Below the pieces are notes generated by a model. The model was not told the DNA's origin and made no database searches. It saw only the letters and a program-made list of their open reading frames with translations. Made by a program: the position numbers and the translations under genes. Positions 53,408-60,412 of a stretch of 62,107 nucleotides of DNA are shown here, one piece after another. Position 1 is the stretch's first letter. Every line of letters starts with the position of its first letter. Source of the DNA: a virus; IMG/VR virus record IMGVR_UViG_3300029267_003445, positions 1-62,107 of that record. The stretch is one strand, 5' to 3'.

Positions 53408-53780
53408 GCCTAAGAAACCGGGCGGCACCCCGCTCGGTTCGCAAAAGACGAACAAGGAACGTATCAACAAGCACGAGCGTTCTATTGCGGAGCAATTGCC
53501 GGGAGGACAGGCGCAGCCGAACTCTGGGGCACCCCCTGGGAAGAAGGGCGATGTATTGCTTGAACATTTTTTATTGGATAGCAAAGAAACAAAAGGGGAG
53601 CACATTAGTGTCACCCGCCGTGATCTGACTAAAATCAATAGGGAGGCGGGGGAGGCCGGGCGTGTGCCGGGACTGGTGATTACGTTGAAGACTCCGCCCG
53701 TGGTGCCGTCGGAGTGGGTGGTGTTGCCGTTGGAGGTGTTTGCGCAAATGCTAGAAGCCGGGCAGGACAAGGAGATATAG
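53391..53780 (+). CDS. Recombination-module protein of unknown function
   Basis: A 129-residue protein overlapping the recA end by 17 bases. The first 50 residues are disordered and basic; the C-terminal 75 form a compact domain: DVLLEHFLLDSKETKGEHIS, VTRRDLTKINREAGEAGRVP, GLVITL, then EWVVLPLEVFAQML. Similar small proteins follow phage recA genes and have been suggested to be junction-binding or resolvase-like; I cannot confirm that from the sequence. Confidence 0.6.
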   Translation: MSVPSEPKKPGGTPLGSQKTNKERINKHERSIAEQLPGGQAQPNSGAPPGKKGDVLLEHFLLDSKETKGEHISVTRRDLTKINREAGEAGRVPGLVITLKTPPVVPSEWVVLPLEVFAQMLEAGQDKEI

Positions 53781-53782
53781 GG

Positions 53783-54700
53783 ATGGGATTGTTGGATGCT
53801 TTCTTAGAGGGTCGGGAGGAGGGGAAGAAGGAGGTTTCGCCACCGGACGCCGGGCGCAAGATGCGAAAGTTTATTGCGGACACCCCCGCGATGGGCGTGC
53901 ATTTCGCTACTTCTATCCGGGCAAGCGAGGCTCACTCTGTTTGTCCAAGACAATTTGTGCTGGATTACTGGTGCCCTGGTCCGGGCGGGTTGCCCGGGTT
54001 CAACTCCCTGTTGTATATGGGTGCCGGGCACTTCTTCCATGCTTTTCTTCAAGACGTGGTACTCGGTCCGATGCGGGTGTTGTGGGGCGATTGGGTGAAC
54101 ACTAATGACGGCTCCGTGGTAGAGGGTTTCCACCCGTGCCCGGAGTTGTCCTTGCGGGAGACTGCGAAAGAGCATCCGCTGACGTGGCGTTATCGGGAGC
54201 CGTCTTGTTGGAACGAGGAGTATCGTATTTCGGGGCATGCGGACGGGCGGGTAAACGTACGGTTGGTCCCTGAAGACCCTCCTGACGCAGTGTTGGAAAT
54301 AAAGTCAACAGGGGCGTACGGGTTCGGTAAAATTACGGACGCGGCTTCCATCAGCGAGGCGTATCGGACGCAAGCTACTCTGTATCAGTGGCTCCTTGGA
54401 TACTCGCAAACGGTATTCCTGTTTCTAAATCGCAATAATATGCAAGTAAAGACATTGATATATGCCGGAGAACCCGGTCTGTTGCGGGACGTGCAACATA
54501 AAGCGAAAAAAATCTGGAACGCCATTCGGTGTCGTACGCTTCCCGACGGTCTGTTACCATGCCGGGACCCGCGGGATACTCGGGCGAAGCAGTGCGGACA
54601 GCGGGAGCGGTGTTGGTCCACGCTACCCGCTTCTTTTGATGGGGCGGTGAACTTTGAAGAGTGGACGCACTTGTGTGAGGAGCGGAAAGATGCAACCTAA
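53783..54700 (+). CDS. Cas4/RecB-like PD-(D/E)XK exonuclease
   Basis: A 305-residue nuclease. Motifs: [24 protein letters not shown] (Asp), [13 protein letters not shown] (E-x-K), [20 protein letters not shown]. One Cys near the N terminus plus CGQRERCW and an earlier Cys near the C terminus resemble the 4Fe-4S cluster of Cas4 and AddB nucleases. It probably processes DNA ends for recA-mediated recombination. No CRISPR locus is present in the window. It overlaps the next gene by 11 bases. Confidence 0.82.
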   Translation: MGLLDAFLEGREEGKKEVSPPDAGRKMRKFIADTPAMGVHFATSIRASEAHSVCPRQFVLDYWCPGPGGLPGFNSLLYMGAGHFFHAFLQDVVLGPMRVLWGDWVNTNDGSVVEGFHPCPELSLRETAKEHPLTWRYREPSCWNEEYRISGHADGRVNVRLVPEDPPDAVLEIKSTGAYGFGKITDAASISEAYRTQATLYQWLLGYSQTVFLFLNRNNMQVKTLIYAGEPGLLRDVQHKAKKIWNAIRCRTLPDGLLPCRDPRDTRAKQCGQRERCWSTLPASFDGAVNFEEWTHLCEERKDAT

Positions 54701-54989
54701 TGATTTACCGAACGCCACTACATCGACCCGCGAATCGCAAAACAACCGTCGGCCGTCGACTACTTGCCGCCCCTCGACTTGTTGTCGAAAAAGTAGCGGG
54801 ACGCCGGGCGCGAACCGGACGGAGCCCTTTTGTCGGAACGGATTCCGCGCGATGGTAATCCCCCCGACGCAAAAGCAGTTAAAGCGGATGAAAGTGAAAC
54901 GGAACGACCCTTGCCCTTGTGGCAGCGGGAAAAAATTCAAGAAGTGCCACATGAGAGGCGCACAAAACACCGGACGACGGCAACGGTGA
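54690..54989 (+). CDS. SEC-C zinc motif protein
   Basis: A 99-residue protein with a C-terminal [18 protein letters not shown], an excellent SEC-C motif (the zinc-binding tail of SecA). The first 70 residues are low complexity with scattered Cys. SEC-C domains mediate ribosome or protein contacts, so it may be an adaptor. It overlaps the nuclease gene. Confidence 0.72.
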   Translation: MQPNDLPNATTSTRESQNNRRPSTTCRPSTCCRKSSGTPGANRTEPFCRNGFRAMVIPPTQKQLKRMKVKRNDPCPCGSGKKFKKCHMRGAQNTGRRQR

Positions 54990-55001
54990 TGGAGGGAGCA
55001 A

Positions 55002-55214
55002 GTGAACCAACGAGAAGCAACCCGAATCGCTCACGGGATGGTGTATCAGGTAATCGACAATCTGCTAACCAATTGTGAGCGGGAAGACCTGCCGCCCGAC
55101 GATGTGGTCCGAATTGACCGAGCGCTGGACCGTATGGCCCAATCTCACTTTGAACTATCGAACCTGATCGAGCGCACACCGATCAGTTTATCCGGTAGTG
55201 GAGGGGAAGCATGA
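55002..55214 (+). CDS. Small hypothetical protein
   Basis: A 70-residue helical protein (MNQREATRIAHGMVYQVIDN) starting at GTG with GGAGGGAG upstream. It overlaps the next small ORF by ATGA. No family recognised. Confidence 0.55.
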   Translation: MNQREATRIAHGMVYQVIDNLLTNCEREDLPPDDVVRIDRALDRMAQSHFELSNLIERTPISLSGSGGEA

Positions 55215-55342
55215 AAAACCTCGATAACGACAACCGATTGTTTAGGCTGAAAGGTGCGCGCCTATCGCGTTGTGTTTTTGGCCGCGAACTTGTCGTCGCG
55301 CACTTTCATCCCGCCAACCCACGAAGGACCCCAGGCCCATGA
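55211..55342 (+). CDS. Small basic ORF
   Basis: A 43-codon frame, MKNLDNDNRLFRLKGARLSR, between two coupled genes, overlapping both by four bases (ATGA at 55211 and at 55339). The even spacing and GAGGGGAAGC ribosome site support it, though it is short and unrecognised. Confidence 0.42.
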   Translation: MKNLDNDNRLFRLKGARLSRCVFGRELVVAHFHPANPRRTPGP

Positions 55343-56076
55343 ACGACTACACAATCGAACCCGACTACGACCACCACGGCAACCCTGACGGTTTCGTTTT
55401 ACTGTCGCTACCGCGTTCCGGGACACACATGCTCCGCACGGCATTGAACGCGCACCCTCATGTCTGGTGTTGCCATGAGGTATTCAACCGTGATGTATAC
55501 GGCAAGTTGAAACGGCGGGGCGTGGGCGTGGGCGGCAGAGACGCGCCGTGGGATGGCGAGCCGGTTGCTGTCTATTTTCATAGATTGCAGCGCGTTGGTC
55601 AGGATCGCTTCGGCGTGTGCGTGCAACCCCATCATTTTCAAAAGCGCCGGGCCGGGTTTGAGGAAATGCTGGCGATGGAGTTGCCCACTATTTTGCTGTA
55701 TCGTCTCAATACGCTTCGCCAGTACGTGTCGAGGCTGCAAGCGCGTGCAAGGGGAAAATGGGAAGCGTATCAAGGGGACCCACCCCCGCAACCGATAAAA
55801 GTAGCGGTGGAGCATGCTGCGTACGAGCAGTTTCATTACGAGCAGCGGGAGGCCGTGGCAACCCTTGCGGCGAGGTGCCCGCGGCTGATTGCTCTCACCT
55901 ACGAGGAGCTGATAGCCGATTGGGCGGGCGGTATGCGGCGGGTGTTTGCGGGCATTGGAGTCGCTCCCTGTAAAGTGGCACCGCAGACGATTAAAGTGGG
56001 TGCCGGTTTCCTGGAAAATGCCGTAGATAATTGGGCGGAAGTGGTCAAATGGGCACAACCGGGCGAGAAAATCTAA
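55339..56076 (+). CDS. Sulfotransferase-like protein
   Basis: A 245-residue protein with the PAPS-binding loop VLLSLPRSGTHMLRTALNAH at residues 20-39 and the 3'-phosphate-binding segment ILLYRLNTLRQYVSRLQAR. A second acidic His-containing region (HPHVWCCHEVFN) matches bacterial sulfotransferases. It could add sulfate to a host or phage glycan. The gene starts in the previous stop. Palindrome site 8 lies in the middle. An AT-rich promoter region follows. Confidence 0.8.
   Translation: MNDYTIEPDYDHHGNPDGFVLLSLPRSGTHMLRTALNAHPHVWCCHEVFNRDVYGKLKRRGVGVGGRDAPWDGEPVAVYFHRLQRVGQDRFGVCVQPHHFQKRRAGFEEMLAMELPTILLYRLNTLRQYVSRLQARARGKWEAYQGDPPPQPIKVAVEHAAYEQFHYEQREAVATLAARCPRLIALTYEELIADWAGGMRRVFAGIGVAPCKVAPQTIKVGAGFLENAVDNWAEVVKWAQPGEKI
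55735..55750. promoter_or_regulatory. 16-bp palindrome variant, site 8 (intragenic)
   Basis: CTGCAAGCGCGTGCAA inside the sulfotransferase gene, identical to site 7. Confidence 0.55.
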
Positions 56077-56149
56077 AAAAATTCCCCTCCTATTTCCCGG
56101 GAAACTCGGGTCTTTTCGGATTATTTTTGAGAAATCTTTGGATTCGGGG

Positions 56150-56177
56150 TTGCGGCGGTGCCGAGATGGTGTATACT
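56150..56177 (+). promoter_or_regulatory. Promoter of the 56 kb operon
   Basis: TTGCGG (56150-56155), 16-bp spacer, TATACT (56172-56177) then TTGG, in the 145-base AT-richer gap after the sulfotransferase. Nearly the same arrangement occurs at 58895-58922. The leader then has repeated ACC triplets before the ribosome site at 56211. Confidence 0.75.
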
Positions 56178-56221
56178 TGGAACCATGCAAACCACCACCA
56201 CCACAACACAAGGAGCCAAAG

Positions 56222-56497
56222 ATGAGTATGCAACGCGAGTGTGGAATAGTTGAGTTGGAGCCCGGCCGTTGGTTTTGTTTGGTCGCTGATCGGGAGTACG
56301 GGGAGCTGGACGAGGGGTGCACCGCATACGGTCCCAAATCCACGGCGGAGGGTGCGTGGGAGGCCATGGCCGATTGCGAATCCAATCCCGGGGGGCACTG
56401 GACTTACACGTGGGACTCGATGGATGCGGCGACTCGGCGGGAGTATGCGGCCGTTGTCAAGGCCAATCGGGTTCGTCCTATGCATCGCCTTTGGTAA
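56222..56497 (+). CDS. Hypothetical protein
   Basis: A 91-residue protein (MSMQRECGIVELEPGRWFCL) with several Trp residues and WEAMADCESNPGGHWTYTWD. It is the first gene after the 56172 promoter, with AAGGAG ten bases upstream, so it is probably expressed early or independently. Unknown family. Confidence 0.6.
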   Translation: MSMQRECGIVELEPGRWFCLVADREYGELDEGCTAYGPKSTAEGAWEAMADCESNPGGHWTYTWDSMDAATRREYAAVVKANRVRPMHRLW

Positions 56498-56504
56498 AAA
56501 GGAG

Positions 56505-56641
56505 GAGAGGATTTACTGCCGCTTGACCGTCCGTGGCGGGCATAGCCGGTGGAACAAGCGAACGGGGATAAATAGCCGGAACAACCGGACCACCCCCAAA
56601 CGGTCGCAACCTCACACGAGGGGGCGGCAGTAAATCCTTTC
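56505..56641 (+). ncRNA. Putative structured RNA element
   Basis: A 137-base intergenic segment closed by a perfect 15-bp inverted repeat, AGGATTTACTGCCGC (56508-56522) with GCGGCAGTAAATCCT (56624-56638), extendable to 18 bp with one G-U pair. Inside are nested pairings GACCGT/ACGGTC (56525-56530 with 56600-56605), GGTGG/CCACC (56548-56552 with 56590-56594) and CCGG/CCGG around AACAA. There is no T run and no gene inside. It could be a riboregulator, an RNase-processed small RNA or a packaging or recombination site. Confidence 0.55.
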
Positions 56642-56677
56642 ACCTACCACAACCACCACAACACGCGAGGAGAAAAA

Positions 56678-57052
56678 ATGGCATACGCGACGAGGAAGAT
56701 TGCGGACTACGGGCGGCGATGTGTATTCGGGGCCGGGCCTCGCCGTGGGGCATCTCGGCAGTACGAGCTTCATTGCAACCGTTTGGGGCAATATTTGCTT
56801 GTCTCGGTACTTACCTCCCCCGAGGGTAAAGTACGCCGGGAGCCGTGCGATGGCGGGGACGTGTATACCGTCTTTACGAAAGACGCGAAGTGCGGCCGTG
56901 GGGAGTACGTAGAGGAGTTGGACATCCTAATCGGCCGCGATGTGCGGCACCCCCGGGCAATGGTTCGCAAGATTGCGGAGGCCGCAATCGCCGCAGAGTA
57001 CGAGGCCGGTTTGCGGGTGAGCAAAATGGTCGCCCGTTTTGGCCGTTTTTAG
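56678..57052 (+). CDS. Hypothetical protein
   Basis: A 124-residue basic protein, YELHCNRLGQYLLVSVLTSP then DVYTVFTKDAKCGRGEYVEE. The leader (ACCACCACAACAC) matches the leader of the 56222 gene, and GCGAGGAG gives the ribosome site. Function unknown. Confidence 0.6.
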   Translation: MAYATRKIADYGRRCVFGAGPRRGASRQYELHCNRLGQYLLVSVLTSPEGKVRREPCDGGDVYTVFTKDAKCGRGEYVEELDILIGRDVRHPRAMVRKIAEAAIAAEYEAGLRVSKMVARFGRF

Positions 57053-57126
57053 TCAACGAGTTTCAACAACCCTATCGCCCCAAATGGGGCACAACCCTAG
57101 ACGCCCCAACGGGCAAGGAGTTTCAG

Positions 57127-57996
57127 ATGGTAGACGTAGCGACAACAGCGGAGCCGGAGGTTATCCCGGGGGCGTTGGTGATCCCCGAGGGCCGTGCGTT
57201 GGATATGTGGTCGGGGGTGGACTCCACGTTCGTCCCGGCCTTGCAAAAGGAAATGACGCCCGATGAGAGGCGGGAGACGGTTCGCCGGGTTGCGGTTACC
57301 GCGCAGCTCGCTGACGATACCTTGGATTTGGTATTGGGCGAGCTGCTGTACGAGGTCAACCGCAACAATTACTGGACCGACTGGGACACGCCCGGCGAAG
57401 ACGGGCCTCGCAAGTACAAAGATTTCCACGAGTATGCGGAGCTGGAACTTGGCATGAAGCGGTCCACCGCTCGCTATCGCATCCAAGTGTACGAAAAGTT
57501 CGTCATTGAACTGGACTTGGACAAGGACATATTGCGGAGCCTGGACTGGTCCAAAGGCCGATTGTTGCTGCCCGTGATCGACAAGGCAAATGCCGACGGG
57601 TTGCTCAAGAAGCTGAAGGAAATGACCTACCGCGAGGTCGCGGCAATGGTGAAAGAGATGCGGGGCCTCTCCAAGGACACGGACAGCGATGGGCTCGCTA
57701 CGCTGGTTTTCAAACTGTACCCCGAGCAATTGGAGAACGTGGAGAACGCGATCAACATTGCGAAGGGGATGGCGAAGTCCGAGAAGCCCGGGCATGCTTT
57801 GGACATGATTTGCGCCGATTTTGTTGGGTCCGCCGTGGGCTCCACCCCGGACGGTGCCCTGGTCAGTCTCGGTGTGCTGATTAAGAACATCGAGCGGGCT
57901 TACGGGGTGTCGCTGGAGGTCAAGGCGGTGGACGAGGATCGTTACGCGGAAATGCGCGAAAAGGCCGAGGGAGAAGAGGAGGGAAAAGAGGAGTAG
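57127..57996 (+). CDS. Hypothetical DNA-binding-like protein
   Basis: A 289-residue protein. Residues about 95-170 (FHEYAELELGMKRSTARYRI, LLKKLKEMTYREVAAMVKEM) resemble helix-turn-helix regions of ParB-like or plasmid replication regulators. The C terminus is Glu-rich. ATG 57127 is preceded by AAGGAG at 57115-57120. A strong terminator follows, so it ends its transcript. A transcriptional role is a guess from the helical pattern. Confidence 0.55.
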   Translation: MVDVATTAEPEVIPGALVIPEGRALDMWSGVDSTFVPALQKEMTPDERRETVRRVAVTAQLADDTLDLVLGELLYEVNRNNYWTDWDTPGEDGPRKYKDFHEYAELELGMKRSTARYRIQVYEKFVIELDLDKDILRSLDWSKGRLLLPVIDKANADGLLKKLKEMTYREVAAMVKEMRGLSKDTDSDGLATLVFKLYPEQLENVENAINIAKGMAKSEKPGHALDMICADFVGSAVGSTPDGALVSLGVLIKNIERAYGVSLEVKAVDEDRYAEMREKAEGEEEGKEE

Positions 57997-58013
57997 GGGT
58001 GTTGGGGGTTGTG

Positions 58014-58045
58014 GGTCCGGGGGCTGCCCGCCCCCGGGCCTTTTT
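58014..58045 (+). terminator. Rho-independent terminator
   Basis: GGTCCGGGGGC (58014-58024) pairs with GCCCCCGGGCC (58030-58040), 11 bp with one G-U pair and loop TGCCC, then TTTTT. Palindrome site 9 overlaps the end of the T run. Confidence 0.93.
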
Positions 58046-58059
58046 GCACGCACGTGCAA
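58044..58059. promoter_or_regulatory. 16-bp palindrome, site 9
   Basis: TTGCACGCACGTGCAA, identical to site 3, beginning in the last bases of the terminator T run and ending 16 bases before the ATG at 58076. Confidence 0.75.
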
Positions 58060-58075
58060 CCATAGGAGAACGACG

Positions 58076-58405
58076 ATGAAACTCTTGGAGCGCAGATTTA
58101 CATATCGTCTAGACGCAGATTGCTGGCGCAATCGCAACCACCCGCCGCTCGTATCGCACTGGATGCGAGACGCTTGGGACATCCCACTATCCGCCCGAGA
58201 ACTATGGTTGTCGCTACACACCACGCCCGCTCGGAATCGAGTACGAGCCCGCATTGTGCGTGGTGATACGGATTATTACCCGGAAATCCAATGTGATGAT
58301 GAGGAGGTGTGTCCGGGTTGCGGTAGATACGGGAGTGTAGGGCTGGACAAGTACCTGGAAGAACTGATTGGCACAACCGTGTGGATCGAGGCGAGCTACC
58401 GATAA
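58076..58405 (+). CDS. Hypothetical Cys-containing protein
   Basis: A 109-residue protein (MKLLERRFTYRLDADCWRNR) with VCPGCGRYG, half of a possible zinc site. It follows terminator and palindrome, with ATAGGAGAA as ribosome site, and precedes the SWIM gene by 14 bases. Unknown function. Confidence 0.55.
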   Translation: MKLLERRFTYRLDADCWRNRNHPPLVSHWMRDAWDIPLSARELWLSLHTTPARNRVRARIVRGDTDYYPEIQCDDEEVCPGCGRYGSVGLDKYLEELIGTTVWIEASYR

Positions 58406-58419
58406 GGAGCGCTGCAAAA

Positions 58420-58911
58420 ATGCATGCGTATAGTACCATCAAAACAATTGGGCGGCTGGTAGGGTGGCCAGTGTACGCTCTTCATGGGAGGGAGTGGGTG
58501 GAGAAGCACACACGGCGCGGAGGGGCGTTCCGCTTCCTCTTGGGGCCGGGTCAGTGCACGTGTCTCGGTTGGATGCGGTTCGGGCAGTGCAAGCATCTTC
58601 AAATGGCGGCGGGTGACGCGGCGTGGGTGCCGGGCGAGGACGGTTGGAGCGGGGAAATGGTACGTGATTATATAGGTACGCTGGAGCCGTTGTGCCCCGG
58701 CGCGGTGGAACGGTGGACGGCGGCATGGACGGCGGGACAGCGATGCTACGGGGAGCACACTGTAAAACAGGTCACTCTAGCCGTACCGGAGGCGATGGCG
58801 GGTGAATATACCTTCTTAATCGCGGCTCGGGTGGAACGGAAACGAGGGCTATGTATACGCTTCAAAAAAATCGGAGAAAATTCGGAAATTGGGGTTGCGG
58901 CGTCGCCGTGA
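58420..58911 (+). CDS. SWIM zinc-finger protein
   Basis: A 163-residue protein with a SWIM signature CTCLGWMRFGQCKHLQM (C-x-C ... C-x-H) at residues about 47-63. SWIM domains bind nucleic acid or protein partners. It directly precedes a gene whose N terminus also has a SWIM domain, so they may be paralogues. The last codons overlap the promoter of the next gene. GATAAGGAGC is its ribosome site. Confidence 0.72.
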   Translation: MHAYSTIKTIGRLVGWPVYALHGREWVEKHTRRGGAFRFLLGPGQCTCLGWMRFGQCKHLQMAAGDAAWVPGEDGWSGEMVRDYIGTLEPLCPGAVERWTAAWTAGQRCYGEHTVKQVTLAVPEAMAGEYTFLIAARVERKRGLCIRFKKIGENSEIGVAASP

Positions 58912-58922
58912 TCTGGTATACT
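58895..58922 (+). promoter_or_regulatory. Promoter of the SWIM-MoxR operon
   Basis: TTGCGG (58895-58900), 16-bp spacer, TATACT (58917-58922) and TTGG, overlapping the end of the SWIM gene. It is nearly identical in layout to the promoter at 56150. Confidence 0.75.
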
Positions 58923-58935
58923 TGGAGAATGCGGG

Positions 58936-58948
58936 TTGCATAGTGCAA
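58936..58948. promoter_or_regulatory. Inverted repeat just downstream of the promoter
   Basis: TTGCATAGTGCAA: TTGCA and TGCAA around TAG, placed from about +7 of the presumed start. It shares the TTGCA...TGCAA arms of the 16-bp palindromes with shorter spacing, so it may be a different operator. Confidence 0.45.
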
Positions 58949-58981
58949 TCCGGGAGCCACCTAAATACGGAGGAGCCACCC

Positions 58982-60403
58982 ATGGCAGCGACGAAGATCA
59001 AAGAGATGCGGAACCCTGTCCAATTGGGGTTCAAGGTGGGCGCGGGCGAGTACCGCTTCTATCAAATTGTAGGCTGGAAGGCCCGGGCCGAGTATAAAGT
59101 TTCCCGCGGTGACGAAGGGCGGCTAGCATGCGATTGTGTTCGGTTCAAAATCGAAAGCAAGTGCGAGCATGCGACGGCGGTGCTGAAACGGGGCTTCAAG
59201 CGCAGCGACCTGACTCGTAGCGGCTCGTGGGGCGAGCCGCTCGAAAACGTGTACCTCGTCTCGGCGGCGGTGAGTGGCATGGTACGGCACGGCACGGGCG
59301 ACATTTCGCTCAGCCATCTTTGCGAGTTGTGTAACGGTGCCGAAACCCCCGAGGGCGAAGCCCCCGAGGGTGCCCTAAATCCCGCCCGCCTCTATGCGGA
59401 GTGCCAACTCAGTGAGGCTTCGCAGATTAGCGTTGACCACCCGGATGTGAGGGCCGCGGGCGAACGGGCGGCGGCGAAGTCGAAGGGGGCGGGGCCGTCC
59501 AAGCCGAAGGCGAAGGACAAGCCGAAGCCGAAGGAGAAGCCGAAGGTCAAGCCGAAGGCACCGTGGCAGACAGTCACTCCGCCCCCCGAGGACGAGTTTT
59601 ACATCGCCCCCGAAACGTGGGAGGCCATCCAGTACGGCATCGCCGCGGGCGAAAACGTGTTGCTCATTGGCCCTTCGGGCAGTGGAAAATCCGAGGTGGC
59701 GTACCTCGCAGCAAAGGCGGCAAGCGAGCCTATTGACGCCTTCAATTTCGGTGCCACTAGCGAGCCGCGGCTGACGCTAATTGGGGCAACGCACTTCAAC
59801 AAGGAAGAGGGCACTTGGTTTGCCGAGAGCCGCTTCGTAAAAGCCATTCGCCGCGACCATGGCGTTGTGTTGCTGGACGAGATTACCCGGGCGAGCTTGG
59901 ACGCCGGGAACATCTTGCTGCCCTTGTTGGATCGACAGGGGTATCTCCCCCTGGATGAGGGCGAGGGTTCGCCCGTAATCCACCGCGGGAAGAAATGTGC
60001 GATGCTTGCCACGGCGAACGTGGGCATGACGTACACGGGCACCACGGCGATGGACACGGCACTGAAACAGCGGTTCCAGACCATCATTGCCATGGATTAC
60101 CCGCCCCCGAAACAGGAGAAGGACATCTTGCTCGGGCGTTGCCAAGGACTCTCAAAGACCGCTGCCGATGGTCTGGTCAAGGTGGCCACTAATCAGCGGC
60201 AATTGGCTCGGGCGGATGAGCAGTTCCAGGAGGAGATTTCCACTCGGATGTTGCTCGCCGCGGGCGAGAAGATGGGAGCGGGGATGGATTACAAATTTGC
60301 ATGCCAGACAAGCATCGTCAATTTCTTCAGCAACGATGGCGGGGAGATGAGCGAGCGGGCGCAGGTGATGCAGATTTTGCAAAAGTACGACCTTTTTAAG
60401 TAG
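58982..60403 (+). CDS. SWIM-MoxR/CobS-like AAA+ ATPase
   Basis: A 473-residue fusion. Residues about 25-65 have the SWIM-like ACDCVRFKIESKCEHATAVL. A Lys/Pro-rich linker (residues about 165-200) leads to a MoxR/CobS AAA+ domain with Walker A LIGPSGSGKSEVAYLAAKAA near residue 229, Walker B GVVLLDEITRASLD near 299, sensor 1 LATANVGM and DTALKQRF. MoxR ATPases act as chaperones with VWA partners, here the next gene ten bases away. Promoter at 58895; ATG after GAGGAG. Confidence 0.85.
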   Translation: MAATKIKEMRNPVQLGFKVGAGEYRFYQIVGWKARAEYKVSRGDEGRLACDCVRFKIESKCEHATAVLKRGFKRSDLTRSGSWGEPLENVYLVSAAVSGMVRHGTGDISLSHLCELCNGAETPEGEAPEGALNPARLYAECQLSEASQISVDHPDVRAAGERAAAKSKGAGPSKPKAKDKPKPKEKPKVKPKAPWQTVTPPPEDEFYIAPETWEAIQYGIAAGENVLLIGPSGSGKSEVAYLAAKAASEPIDAFNFGATSEPRLTLIGATHFNKEEGTWFAESRFVKAIRRDHGVVLLDEITRASLDAGNILLPLLDRQGYLPLDEGEGSPVIHRGKKCAMLATANVGMTYTGTTAMDTALKQRFQTIIAMDYPPPKQEKDILLGRCQGLSKTAADGLVKVATNQRQLARADEQFQEEISTRMLLAAGEKMGAGMDYKFACQTSIVNFFSNDGGEMSERAQVMQILQKYDLFK

Positions 60404-60412
60404 GAGCCACAC

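Noticed and set aside
53783-54700. Cas4-like nuclease as part of a CRISPR-Cas system
   Set aside because: No repeat-spacer array or other cas gene is visible; neighbours are recombination genes.
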